A DNA stretch of 64,000 nt from NCBI RefSeq assembly GCF_004342985.1, contig NZ_SMBO01000003.1:434001-498000 (forward strand). Reading direction: 5' to 3'. The notes beneath the pieces are model-generated. The model was given only the letters and a program-made list of their open reading frames with translations, had not been told where the DNA came from and searched no databases. Both the position numbers and the translations under genes were made by a program. Source of the stretch: Novosphingobium sp. PhB57 (GTDB lineage Bacteria > Pseudomonadota > Alphaproteobacteria > Sphingomonadales > Sphingomonadaceae). Positions 39,547 through 47,182 of this stretch are shown here, piece by piece. Position 1 is the first letter of the stretch. Each line of letters opens with the position of its first letter.

Positions 39547-41664
39547 ATGAACGATCCCGTATGGACTTATCTGGCCGACCGCGACCTGACGCTCGGCCCC
39601 GTTCCCCACGACCACCCGGAAAGCACCGAAGGCTTCACGCACTGGAGCTTTGCGCGCGATGCCGATGGCGTCGCCTGGGCCGTGATCGACCAGCAGGGCA
39701 CCGGCACCAACACCCTGTCGCAAGCGGTGCTGGAGGAATTCTCCCGCATCCTCGACCTTGTCGAGCAGCGTGCGCCCAAGGCGCTCGTCATCCGGTCGGC
39801 CAAGCGGGACGGCTTCCTTGCAGGCGCGGACATCGCGGAATTTCGCGGCGTCACTGACGAAAGCGCGATCCGCGCGAGGATCGCGGCGGCGCACGAGGTG
39901 GTCGACCGGCTGGCCGCGCTGACCATACCGACAATCGCCGTCATGCACGGTTACGCCATGGGCGGCGGGCTGGAACTGGCCCTCGCCTGCACGCAGCGTA
40001 TTGCCGTGGAGGGCACGCGATTCGGCTTTCCCGAAGTGCAGATCGGCCTCCACCCCGGCCTTGGCGGCACCGCGCGCTTCACGCACTTGTGCGATCCGAT
40101 CGAGGCGATGAGCGCCATGCTCACCGGCAAGTCGATCCATGACCGGCAGGCCAGGCGCATGGGGCTGGTCGATGCCGTGGTGCCCGAGCGCCATGTCGCC
40201 GCCGCCATCGCAGCCGCTGTCGGCGGCGATCTGGAGCAGGCGCGGCAGGGTCTGGTGGAACGGCTGAAGGACAGCGCCCCGGCACGCCGCATCGCCGCCC
40301 GGCAGATGCGCGCGCAGGCCGAGGGCCGCGCGCCGTCTGCGCACTATCCCGCGCCCTATGCGCTGATCGATCTCTGGGAGGAGCACGGCGGCGACCTGAA
40401 TGCCATGAAGCAGGCGGAAATCGGCTCCTTCGCCAAGCTGATGCTGACCGACACGGCGCAGAACCTGATCCGCGTGTTCTTCCTGCGGCAGAAGCTGAAG
40501 GAACTGGCCGGCAAGACTTCCGGCATCGCGCAAGTCCATGTCATCGGCGCGGGCGCCATGGGCGGGGACATTGCCGCGTGGTGCGCGTGGAAGGGCCTGC
40601 GCACCAGCCTGTCCGACGTGAAGCCCGAGCCGATCGGCAAGGCCATCGGCCGCGCGGCCGCGCTCTACGAGAAGATCGCGCATGGCGACCGGCTCAAGAT
40701 CCGCGACGCGCTGGACCGGCTGATCCCCGATCCCGAAGGCCACGGCGTGACGAGCGCCGATCTGGTCATCGAGGCCGCGCCGGAGAAGGCCGATCTCAAG
40801 CGCAAGCTCTACGCCGATGCCGCGCCGCGCATGAAGGACGGCGCCATTCTGGCCACCAACACCTCCTCGATCCCGCTGGCCGAACTGCGCGAAGGGCTCC
40901 AGCGGCCCGAACGACTGGTCGGCATTCATTTCTTCAACCCGGTCTCGCGGCTGGATCTGGTGGAAGTGGTGACTCATGACGGCACCGATGCGGATGTCGC
41001 GGCACAGGCCCGCGCTTTCGTTGGTCGCATCGGCAAGCTGCCCGCGCCCGCGAAGAGCGCGCCGGGCTTCATCGTCAACCGGGTGCTGACGCCCTACCTG
41101 GTCGAAGCGCTGACCCTGATGGACGAGGGGCTCGCCCCCGAAGTCATCGACAAGGCGGCGACCGATTTCGGCATGCCGGTGGGTCCGCTGGAACTCGCCG
41201 ATCAGGTGGGGCTCGACATCGGGCTGGCCGTCGCCGAGATGCTGAAGCGCGAACTCGACTGGCCGATGCCCGATGCCCCGCCATGGCTGAAGGAAAAGGT
41301 GGAGGCCGGCGACCTCGGCAAGAAGACCGGCAAGGGCATCTACGTCTGGCGAGACGGCAAGGCGGTAAAGGGGCACGGTGCACGGCACGGAAGCGCCGCA
41401 GCGCCCGAAGCCGATCTGGCGGACCGCCTGATCCTGCCGATGCTCAACACCGCCGTCGCCGTGCTGCGCGAGGGGGTGAACGACGATGCCGACGTGATCG
41501 ACGCGGCGATGATCTTCGGCACCGGCTTCGCGCCGTTCCGCGGCGGCCCGCTGCACTATGCCAAAGAACGCGGCGTGAGTGACGTGGTCGCGGCGCTCAC
41601 CGAACTGGCCGCCAAGCATGGGCCGCGCTTCGAACCGAACGCGGGGTGGGACGCGCTGACGTGA
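39547..41664 (+). CDS. fadJ: FadJ-type enoyl-CoA hydratase/3-hydroxyacyl-CoA dehydrogenase
   Basis: A 705-residue bifunctional beta-oxidation enzyme. The crotonase domain (1-190) shows SAKRDGFLAGADIAEFRGV and the oxyanion-hole/glutamate region MGGGLELALACTQRIA. The NAD-binding half starts at VHVIGAGAMGGDIAAW (about residue 320) and includes NTSSIPLAELREGL, VGIHFFNPVSRLDLVEVV (catalytic His) and SAPGFIVNRVLTPYL. The C-terminal helical domain carries GTGFAPFRGGPLHYA. ATG 39547 is 5 bases after AAGGAGG. The length agrees with FadJ (about 714). Its stop overlaps the GTG of the following CoA hydrolase/transferase gene. Confidence 0.93.
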   Translation: MNDPVWTYLADRDLTLGPVPHDHPESTEGFTHWSFARDADGVAWAVIDQQGTGTNTLSQAVLEEFSRILDLVEQRAPKALVIRSAKRDGFLAGADIAEFRGVTDESAIRARIAAAHEVVDRLAALTIPTIAVMHGYAMGGGLELALACTQRIAVEGTRFGFPEVQIGLHPGLGGTARFTHLCDPIEAMSAMLTGKSIHDRQARRMGLVDAVVPERHVAAAIAAAVGGDLEQARQGLVERLKDSAPARRIAARQMRAQAEGRAPSAHYPAPYALIDLWEEHGGDLNAMKQAEIGSFAKLMLTDTAQNLIRVFFLRQKLKELAGKTSGIAQVHVIGAGAMGGDIAAWCAWKGLRTSLSDVKPEPIGKAIGRAAALYEKIAHGDRLKIRDALDRLIPDPEGHGVTSADLVIEAAPEKADLKRKLYADAAPRMKDGAILATNTSSIPLAELREGLQRPERLVGIHFFNPVSRLDLVEVVTHDGTDADVAAQARAFVGRIGKLPAPAKSAPGFIVNRVLTPYLVEALTLMDEGLAPEVIDKAATDFGMPVGPLELADQVGLDIGLAVAEMLKRELDWPMPDAPPWLKEKVEAGDLGKKTGKGIYVWRDGKAVKGHGARHGSAAAPEADLADRLILPMLNTAVAVLREGVNDDADVIDAAMIFGTGFAPFRGGPLHYAKERGVSDVVAALTELAAKHGPRFEPNAGWDALT

Positions 41665-43496
41665 CCCCATATCTCACCGATCCGGAAGAGATCGCGGATC
41701 GCATCATTGCCCATACCGGCGGGCGGATCGTGCTGGGCCTGCCGTTGGGGCTGGGCAAGTCTCCCCATGTCGCCAATGCCCTGTTCGATCGTGCCCGGGG
41801 CGATCCATCGATACGGCTCGTGATCTTCACCGCGCTGACGCTGGAACCGCCCGCGCTGGGGTCGGACCTCGAACGCCGCTTTCTTGAGCCGGTTTTCGCA
41901 CGCACGATGGGTGGCTATCCCGAATTTGCGTATGCCGCCGCCCAGCGGGCGGGCGACCTGCCGCCCAACATCGAGGTGAACGAGTTCTTCTTCCAGGCGG
42001 GCAGCCGGCTCACCAACGCCGTGGCCCAGCGCAGCTACATTTCGGCCAACTACACCCATGCCGTGCGCTGCCTGCTCGATCAGGGCGTGAACGTGATCGC
42101 GCAGATCGTCGCCCGCCGGGAGGACCGCTTCAGCCTCAGCTGCAACAGCGACATGACGCTGGACCTGCTCCGCCATCGGGAGGCGGGCAAGGCCGACTTC
42201 CTGCTGGTCGGTCAGGTCAATGACGAGCTGCCGTTCATGCCCGGGCCGGCAGACCTTCCCGCCGATGCTTTCGCCATGATCCTCGACAGTGCGGAGACGC
42301 GGTTTCCCCTGTTCGGGCCGCCCAAGCAGCCGGTCAGCCCGGCGCAGCACGCGATCGGCGTCCATGTCGCCTCGCTGGTGGCGGATGGCGGTTCGCTGCA
42401 GATCGGTATCGGCGAGATCGGCGATGCCGTGGCCCATTCGCTGATCCTGCGCCAGCACCAGCCAGACCGTTTCCGCAGCGCCATCGATACCTTGCTCGTG
42501 GCCGGGCAAGTGCGCCCGCCCGTGGAGATGGGTGCCTTCGAACACGGCCTCTATGCGCCCACCGAGATGTTGGTCGACGGCTTCGTCGAACTGATCCGGG
42601 CCGATATCGTCAAGCGCGAAGTCGACGGCGCCGTGCTGCACGGCGGCTTCTTCGTCGGTCCCCGCGCCTTCTACGCAGCGCTGCGCGACATGGACGAAGC
42701 CACGCGCGGCCTTATCCACATGCGCGAGATCTCCTGGGTCAACGCGCTTTACGGCGACGAAGCGGCCAAGCGGGCCGCCCGCGTCGACGCCCGCTTCGTC
42801 AACAGCGCGATGATGGTGACGCTGCTCGGCGCCACGGTTTCCGACGGGCTGGAGGACGGCCGCGTCGTCAGCGGCGTGGGCGGGCAATACAACTTCGTGG
42901 CGCAGGCGATGGAACTGGACGGCGCGCGCTCGATCATCACCCTGCCCGCCACCCGGTTGCACGACGGGTCGCTGCAATCCAACATCGTCTGGAGCTACGG
43001 CCATGAGACGATCCCCCGCCACTTGCGCGACGTGGTGGTCACCGAATACGGCGTGGCCGACCTTCGCGGCATGAGCGACGAGCGGGTGATCCAGCGCCTG
43101 ATCGCCGTGGCCGACAGCCGGTTTCAGGACGAACTTCTGGAAGCAGCGCAAAGCGCCGGAAAAATCGGAGCGGATTGGCGCATCCCGCAGGAATGGCGGT
43201 CCAACCTTCCGCAGCGCATCACCGACGCCCTGCCAAGGTACGACTTTCCCGCCTATCCCTTCGGCACCGATTTCACGCCGGTCGAGCAGCGGCTCGTGCC
43301 CGCGCTGCAGCATCTGTCCGAAACCGGCGGGCGCCCCGGCGCGCTGGCAGCCATCGCAGCGCGCGGACTTGCTCGCCCCACGCCGACGCGGGAGGAGGAG
43401 GAAGCGCTCGAACGCCTCGATCTGCAATCCCCGTCAGGCCTGCGTTCGCGAACCTACCGCACCTTGGTACTCGGGGCCCTGCGATCCGTGGAATGA
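41661..43496 (+). CDS. acetyl-CoA hydrolase/transferase family protein
   Basis: A 611-residue member of the acetyl-CoA hydrolase/4-hydroxybutyrate CoA-transferase family. Visible are EVNEFFFQAGSRLTNAVAQR in the N-terminal half and the AcetylCoA_hyd_C features SLQIGIGEIGDAVAHSL, GVGGQYNFVAQAMELDGARS and VVVTEYGVADLRGMSD. It is about 100 residues longer than succinyl-CoA:acetate transferases. Start GTG 41661 overlaps the FadJ TGA (GTGA). Co-expression with beta-oxidation suggests it releases CoA from, or activates, short acyl products. The actual acceptor cannot be read. Confidence 0.82.
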   Translation: MTPYLTDPEEIADRIIAHTGGRIVLGLPLGLGKSPHVANALFDRARGDPSIRLVIFTALTLEPPALGSDLERRFLEPVFARTMGGYPEFAYAAAQRAGDLPPNIEVNEFFFQAGSRLTNAVAQRSYISANYTHAVRCLLDQGVNVIAQIVARREDRFSLSCNSDMTLDLLRHREAGKADFLLVGQVNDELPFMPGPADLPADAFAMILDSAETRFPLFGPPKQPVSPAQHAIGVHVASLVADGGSLQIGIGEIGDAVAHSLILRQHQPDRFRSAIDTLLVAGQVRPPVEMGAFEHGLYAPTEMLVDGFVELIRADIVKREVDGAVLHGGFFVGPRAFYAALRDMDEATRGLIHMREISWVNALYGDEAAKRAARVDARFVNSAMMVTLLGATVSDGLEDGRVVSGVGGQYNFVAQAMELDGARSIITLPATRLHDGSLQSNIVWSYGHETIPRHLRDVVVTEYGVADLRGMSDERVIQRLIAVADSRFQDELLEAAQSAGKIGADWRIPQEWRSNLPQRITDALPRYDFPAYPFGTDFTPVEQRLVPALQHLSETGGRPGALAAIAARGLARPTPTREEEEALERLDLQSPSGLRSRTYRTLVLGALRSVE

Positions 43497-43521
43497 ACCA
43501 GGCAGATCGATCGGGCCGTTT

Positions 43522-43875
43522 TCAGGGCTTTGGTTTCGGCGCCGTGCTCTGGACCTCTGGAAAACATTCCCGCGCCAGGTTCTTCCACATCGGTTCCACC
43601 GCGTCCTTCCAGTCCCCGAAACCATAGAGAACCAGCGTGCCGTCGTGCCGCGCCTCGAAAGACATCAAGGGGCTCGTCGGCGTATCGGTTTCCTTGGCGA
43701 CGCGAAAATTCACCTTCCTGCCGGTTTCCACCGACAGGTTTTCACTGACGCCGACATCGTCGAACTCGGTTTCCACGCAGGCGGCAACCTCACCGATGGG
43801 CCGGTCGGAGTGCGCCTTTATGAAGGAAGAAGCCGGAGGCATCGCTGCCAGAAGCAAGATAGCGGCGGGAAACAT
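43522..43875 (-). CDS. secreted hypothetical protein
   Basis: A 117-residue protein of no family I recognise. The N-terminus (MFPAAILLLAAMPPASSF) is a likely signal peptide. The rest is soluble and ends in a Pro/Lys tail (STAPKPKP). Two cysteines (CVETE and RECFPE) could form a disulfide. It is convergent with the CoA-transferase gene and no clear ribosome site is seen. It could be a small periplasmic protein. Confidence 0.6.
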   Translation of the reverse strand: MFPAAILLLAAMPPASSFIKAHSDRPIGEVAACVETEFDDVGVSENLSVETGRKVNFRVAKETDTPTSPLMSFEARHDGTLVLYGFGDWKDAVEPMWKNLARECFPEVQSTAPKPKP

Positions 43876-43954
43876 GGCGCGCTGATACCACGAGTGGACA
43901 GATGACCCAAGTACCGGCCCTTCACGGAAGCGCCGGAAAAACCTGGTCAGGCTG

Positions 43955-44359
43955 TCAGGACTCGCTGCCGAAAAAGTGGTCGATCACGTCGCGTGCCAAA
44001 CGGGAAGGCTTGAGCGTGACGGCATCGAGGCAGCACCAGCTGGACTTCACTTCGGCCAGCACTTCCTCACCGCGCTTGATGATCGTTTCGTAGAACGCCC
44101 GCGCACCCTGGACCTTTTCCAGGAGCACGGTGGCAATCACGTCGTCCCCCAGGAAAGTGGGCTTGCGGTAGGTGATCTCGTGCTTGAGCGCGACCCACAG
44201 ATGCTGGCCCACCACTTCGGTAGGCGCAAAGGCGCGCCAATGGTCAAGGACAGCGTCCTGCACCCACTTGAGGTAGCTGGCGTTGTTCACATGGCCCATG
44301 AAGTCGATGTCGTTTGCATCGACACCAATGCGGAAGTCGTGGGGAATCGCGGTGCTCAC
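43955..44359 (-). CDS. 4HBT hot-dog acyl-CoA thioesterase
   Basis: A 134-residue thioesterase of the 4-hydroxybenzoyl-CoA thioesterase (YbgC-like) class. It contains IGVDANDIDFMGHVNNASYL, which carries the catalytic Asp (NDIDFMGHVN) and the following Asn-Asn-Ala-Ser-Tyr helix start, then EITYRKPTFLGDDVIATVLL of the hot-dog sheet. It hydrolyses acyl-CoA esters, probably in fatty-acid turnover. It lies near the beta-oxidation operon but on the opposite strand with its own upstream region. Confidence 0.85.
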   Translation of the reverse strand: MSTAIPHDFRIGVDANDIDFMGHVNNASYLKWVQDAVLDHWRAFAPTEVVGQHLWVALKHEITYRKPTFLGDDVIATVLLEKVQGARAFYETIIKRGEEVLAEVKSSWCCLDAVTLKPSRLARDVIDHFFGSES

Positions 44360-44485
44360 AGGAAGACTCTAGCAGAAGTGCGGCGCGCGCAGCAGACAAA
44401 TATCATCCGCTTCGGATAAGCCCGAAGCATTGCGGTATCACGACAGAACGGAAACGCCCCGTCGCACCACCGATGGCAATGGTGG

Positions 44486-44519
44486 TTTCGGGCCGTTTCC
44501 GCTTGGAAACGGCCCGAAA
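44486..44519. terminator. perfect 15-bp hairpin downstream of DUF4142 gene
   Basis: TTTCGGGCCGTTTCC (44486-44500) and GGAAACGGCCCGAAA (44505-44519) form a perfect 15-bp stem with a GCTT loop. It lies 33 bases past the DUF4142 stop on the minus strand and should end that transcript. The tail is not T-rich. Confidence 0.7.
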
Positions 44520-44551
44520 CTTCAGGTTAAAACCTTTGGTCCGCTCGCGAA

Positions 44552-45133
44552 CTAGAGCGCCTTGGCCATGTTCAGGTGCGCTGTCACCGTAGGCACCAAT
44601 TCCTTCGCGAAAGCCTTGAGAGGCGCGGAATCGCCGTTCGCCGCGTAGTCCTTCAGCTTGTCGAGAGTCATCTGATGCGCATCGACTTGCGCCGAGGCAT
44701 AGGCCTTGTCGAAATCGGCCCCGGTGAGATTCTTCAGTGCATCGAGCTTCTGATCCTGCGCGTCGCTGAGGCCGGCGTCCGGCGTGATCGCGGGCGACAG
44801 CTTGTCAGCCACGCCCTTCAGCTTGGCGGTGGACTGGGTATGGGCGTCGATCATCTTTTCGGCGAAACGCTTCACGGCGGCCGACTGGCCCTTGGCCATG
44901 GCCAGCTTGGACGTCTCGATCTCGAAGGCGTCGCTGCTGGCGGCGGCATTGGCGAAGGCCTGCGCAGGGGTCTGCGTGGCCGTGCCCATCGGCATGTCCG
45001 CCCCCGGAATGGCGCCGGGAACCACTTCCGTTGCCGGTGCCGTAGCCACGTCATTCGTGGCGGGAGCCTCCTTCTTGCAGGCCGTGAGGGCCAGTGCTGC
45101 GAACGAGACGGCGTATAGTACCCGGTGCTTCAT
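44552..45133 (-). CDS. DUF4142 lipoprotein
   Basis: A 193-residue lipoprotein: signal MKHRVLYAVSFAALALTAC with lipobox LTAC and lipidated Cys19. A Pro/Ala/Thr linker follows, then a DUF4142 four-helix (ferritin-like) domain (SSDAFEIETSKLAMAKGQSA, FAEKMIDAHTQSTAKL, DAHQMTLDKLKDYAANGDSA). The domain's role is unknown; such proteins are common stress-induced envelope proteins in this group. GAGGAAATCACC precedes ATG 45133. A GGAAC-N16-GGTT promoter-like motif stands about 35 bases upstream of it, shared with the divergent DUF3597 gene. Confidence 0.87.
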   Translation of the reverse strand: MKHRVLYAVSFAALALTACKKEAPATNDVATAPATEVVPGAIPGADMPMGTATQTPAQAFANAAASSDAFEIETSKLAMAKGQSAAVKRFAEKMIDAHTQSTAKLKGVADKLSPAITPDAGLSDAQDQKLDALKNLTGADFDKAYASAQVDAHQMTLDKLKDYAANGDSAPLKAFAKELVPTVTAHLNMAKAL

Positions 45134-45165
45134 GGTGATTTCCTCTTCCTCACTATGCTCCATCG

Positions 45166-45190
45166 TGAACCAACCAGTCCGCCGCGCGTT
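45166..45190 (+). promoter_or_regulatory. EcfG-like promoter for DUF3597 gene
   Basis: TGAAC (45166-45170), 16 bases, then CGTT (45187-45190), one mismatch from the GGAAC-N16-CGTT consensus. It is directed at the DUF3597 gene starting at 45254 and overlaps the divergent motif on the other strand. Confidence 0.5.
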
Positions 45191-45192
45191 CC
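45168..45192 (-). promoter_or_regulatory. EcfG-like promoter for DUF4142 gene
   Basis: Read on the minus strand: GGAAC (45192-45188), 16 bases, then GGTT (45171-45168). It is directed at the DUF4142 start at 45133. The -35 element is perfect and the -10 has one mismatch. It occupies the same bases as the plus-strand motif. Confidence 0.55.
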
Positions 45193-45253
45193 CGGACAGA
45201 CTGCTCTCGGTCGCAAGGATCGTGGAGCGTCCCGGCAAGGCAGGAGCAAGACT

Positions 45254-45661
45254 ATGGGAATGCTAGGAAATATCTTCGACAAGGTCTTCCATCGCAACAA
45301 GGCGAAAGCCGCCCCCGCGCCTACGCAAAACGCCCCTGCGGCACCCGCCCCCACGCAGGCCGCCCCCGCGCCTGCCGCAGCCGCGCCTGAAGCGGCGGAA
45401 CCCGTGGACGTCGGCGCGGTGCTTGAGGAAATGGCATCGATGAAGGCGGACCATGGCGGCAATTACCAGACCTCCATCGTCGACCTGCTGAAACTGCTGG
45501 ATCTCGATTCCAGCCTCTCCGCGCGAAAGGAACTCGCAGACGAACTGGGCGTCCATGCCGCTGCAGACGGTTCGGCAGAGCAGAATATTGCCCTCCATCG
45601 CGCCGTCATGGACAGCCTTGCCAAGAATGGCGGCATCGTGCCCGACAGCCTTCGCCAATAA
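45254..45661 (+). CDS. DUF3597 protein
   Basis: A 135-residue DUF3597 protein. It has a short N-terminal amphipathic start (MGMLGNIFDKVFHR), a Pro/Ala-rich low-complexity linker (about residues 17-52), then a compact helical domain with DVGAVLEEMASMKADHGGNY, TSIVDLLKLLDLDSSLSARK and ELADELGV, which is the conserved part. The function is unknown. CAGGAG lies 7 bases before ATG 45254. It is divergent from the DUF4142 gene over a shared EcfG-like promoter, which suggests general stress control. Confidence 0.85.
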   Translation: MGMLGNIFDKVFHRNKAKAAPAPTQNAPAAPAPTQAAPAPAAAAPEAAEPVDVGAVLEEMASMKADHGGNYQTSIVDLLKLLDLDSSLSARKELADELGVHAAADGSAEQNIALHRAVMDSLAKNGGIVPDSLRQ

Positions 45662-45755
45662 GTATCAGACATGGGTAGGTATCAAATGAGGACCGAGCGT
45701 AAATCCTGAAAAGTAACCTCGGTTAATGCGCCCTGCCAAAGCGGCGCTATGAGCG

Positions 45756-45838
45756 CACCCCGGTGGGGTGAAGCCGCGGTCTCGCGGTTTCGGACAGGTC
45801 GGCAGCGTGCGGCGCCTAGCGCCCGTTGCCGGCCTGTC
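45756..45838. other. three consecutive GC-rich hairpins in a 258-base gene-free gap
   Basis: CACCCC/GGGGTG (45756-45770), CCGCG/CGCGG (45774-45787) and GACAGGTCGGC/GCCGGCCTGTC (45793-45803 with 45828-45838, one G-U pair; inner GGCGC/GCGCC stem) follow each other between the convergent DUF3597 and CsbD-like genes. They could be stacked terminators or a structured small RNA. Nothing else is seen in 45662-45919. Confidence 0.4.
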
Positions 45839-45919
45839 TCTTCATGTGGATCGAGCGTGCCGCACTTATAACTCCCCTTCGCTGCCCGCGTCGCGGGCGC
45901 GGCGGATCTCGTGGAGGGC

Positions 45920-46045
45920 CTAGGTCTGTTCCTTCTCTCCTTCCACCACCAGGTCGGGACGGCCGGCAAGCTCCCCCGCAAGGCGCTTGGCGTACCCCTT
46001 CATTACTTTGGCAGCGCCTTTCACTTCCTCTTTCCTATCGGTCAT
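45920..46045 (-). CDS. CsbD-like small stress protein (41 aa)
   Basis: A 41-residue open frame, ATG 46045 to TAG, with an ideal ribosome site (AGGAG, 8 bases before the ATG). The protein begins MTDRKEEVKGAAKVMKGYAK, continues RLAGELAGRPDL and ends in VEGEKEQT. It is hydrophilic, Lys/Glu/Ala/Gly-rich and helical, with the repeated KGxxK pattern of CsbD-family stress proteins, though shorter than usual (about 60). It lies 23 bases after the flavodoxin-like reductase stop on the same strand, so it is probably cotranscribed. Its function is unknown. Confidence 0.7.
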   Translation of the reverse strand: MTDRKEEVKGAAKVMKGYAKRLAGELAGRPDLVVEGEKEQT

Positions 46046-46068
46046 TCCCAATCTCCTGATCGCGCGGT

Positions 46069-46677
46069 TCAACCGGGGTAGGGCGAGGTCTTCAGCAGAC
46101 CTGCAAGGTGCGCCGCATTGCCTGCCACCATCCTTGCCGTCTTGGTGACTTTTTCAGGTGTTTTGTCCAAGTCCTTGAAATCAATGGATCCCATTGCCTC
46201 GCCTACCCAGTAACAGGCCGCGACAGCCGGGATCGTCCAGCCCACGTCGTTGAGAGACTGGAACAGCTGGGCCGATGAGAAATGGGCGCCGTCTTCGTTA
46301 CCGACGATCGCTGCCACCGCGACTTTGCCGTAGCTGGGCATGCGGCCCTGGTCGTCGGTCTCGTCGAGGAAAGCATCCATCCGTTCGAGCACGCGCTTGG
46401 CGACGCTGCCGATCTGGCCCATCCAGATGGGGCCGCCGAACACCAGAATATCGTGCGCCAGGATCTTTTCCCGCAAGCCGGGCCAATCGTCACCTTCGCC
46501 CTCGTTCGAGGTCACGCCGGGTAGCACGTTGAGCTCAGCGACCCGCACGGTCTCCGTGATCTCGACATCGCGTTCGGCAAAGGCCTTCGCGAGAACCGCG
46601 ATCATCGCGTCCGTGGAGGAAGGCTCGGCTGGATCGGACTTCAGAGTGCAATTGATGGCCAGGGCTTTGAGTGTCAC
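46069..46677 (-). CDS. flavodoxin-like NAD(P)H-dependent oxidoreductase
   Basis: A 202-residue flavodoxin-fold protein of the NADPH-dependent FMN reductase/WrbA-like group. Visible are ALAINCTLKSDPAEPSSTDA (phosphate-binding loop region), LAHDILVFGGPIWMGQIGS (flavin loop), KRVLERMDAFLDE and AAIVGNEDGAHFS. The start is GTG 46677, with AAGGA upstream; more upstream codons belong to a frame shadow. A CGAAC-N16-CGTT motif, one mismatch from the EcfG consensus, lies about 40 bases upstream. The CsbD-like gene follows after 23 bases, so this may be a small stress operon. Confidence 0.78.
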   Translation of the reverse strand: MTLKALAINCTLKSDPAEPSSTDAMIAVLAKAFAERDVEITETVRVAELNVLPGVTSNEGEGDDWPGLREKILAHDILVFGGPIWMGQIGSVAKRVLERMDAFLDETDDQGRMPSYGKVAVAAIVGNEDGAHFSSAQLFQSLNDVGWTIPAVAACYWVGEAMGSIDFKDLDKTPEKVTKTARMVAGNAAHLAGLLKTSPYPG

Positions 46678-46715
46678 GGGCAGGCGTCCTTCTTCCGATA
46701 CATGTTTGCAGAACC

Positions 46716-46740
46716 AACGCGGGACCCGGCGTTTGGTTCG
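46716..46740 (-). promoter_or_regulatory. EcfG-like promoter for reductase/CsbD operon
   Basis: On the minus strand CGAAC (46740-46736), 16 bases, CGTT (46719-46716). There is one mismatch in the -35 box. It is about 39 bases upstream of the GTG at 46677. Confidence 0.45.
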
Positions 46741-46785
46741 AGCGCAGGGCGCCCTGCCGGCAAGACCGATTGAAAACGAAAGCTG

Positions 46786-46811
46786 GGAACGGGGCCGCCT
46801 GCTCGCGCCTT
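46786..46811 (+). promoter_or_regulatory. weak EcfG-like motif before the 77-aa gene
   Basis: GGAAC (46786-46790), 17 bases, CCTT (46808-46811): a perfect -35 and one mismatch in the -10. It lies 23 bases before ATG 46835. Confidence 0.3.
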
Positions 46812-46834
46812 TCTTCTGTCGAAGGAGAAGGATC

Positions 46835-47068
46835 ATGGCCGAGTACGAACCCGACGATTCCCGCAATGTCACCGGAACCGCCGGCACGCCCGACGGACGC
46901 TGGACCAACCGCGATGGCAAGCCGCCGCAAGGCGTTCCCCAGAAGGATCCGGCCCGCGCCCGGGAAGCGGAGCTTCACGCCGACAAGGAAGACGAGCGCC
47001 TCAATCCGGGCGCCGATGCCGAAACGACCGGCGGCGTGGGCGGAGCGCGGCGAGGCTCTCACGGCTGA
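46835..47068 (+). CDS. small hydrophilic hypothetical protein
   Basis: A 77-residue, strongly charged, probably disordered protein (MAEYEPDDSRNVTGTAGTPD, then GRWTNRDGKPPQGVPQKDPA, ending in a Gly/Arg tail). I recognise no family. GAAGGAGAAGG precedes ATG 46835, and the gene follows a weak EcfG-like motif, so it probably belongs to the stress-type genes around it. It has no membrane segment or signal peptide. Such hydrophilins often protect against desiccation, but that is inference. Confidence 0.65.
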   Translation: MAEYEPDDSRNVTGTAGTPDGRWTNRDGKPPQGVPQKDPARAREAELHADKEDERLNPGADAETTGGVGGARRGSHG

Positions 47069-47182
47069 CCTTTCCGCCGCGGCACGCCGCAGCAACCATT
47101 TGTAACGCCGCGTTCGCCGCTTTCGCTCGAACCCGGCGGCCCCTGACGCGTTGCCCCCGAACGAGTCAGGGGAAATGTCGTC

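Noticed and set aside
39016-41670. An 884-codon open frame antisense to thiolase and fadJ
   Set aside because: It is explained by GC-rich codon bias of the sense genes; no domain or ribosome site.
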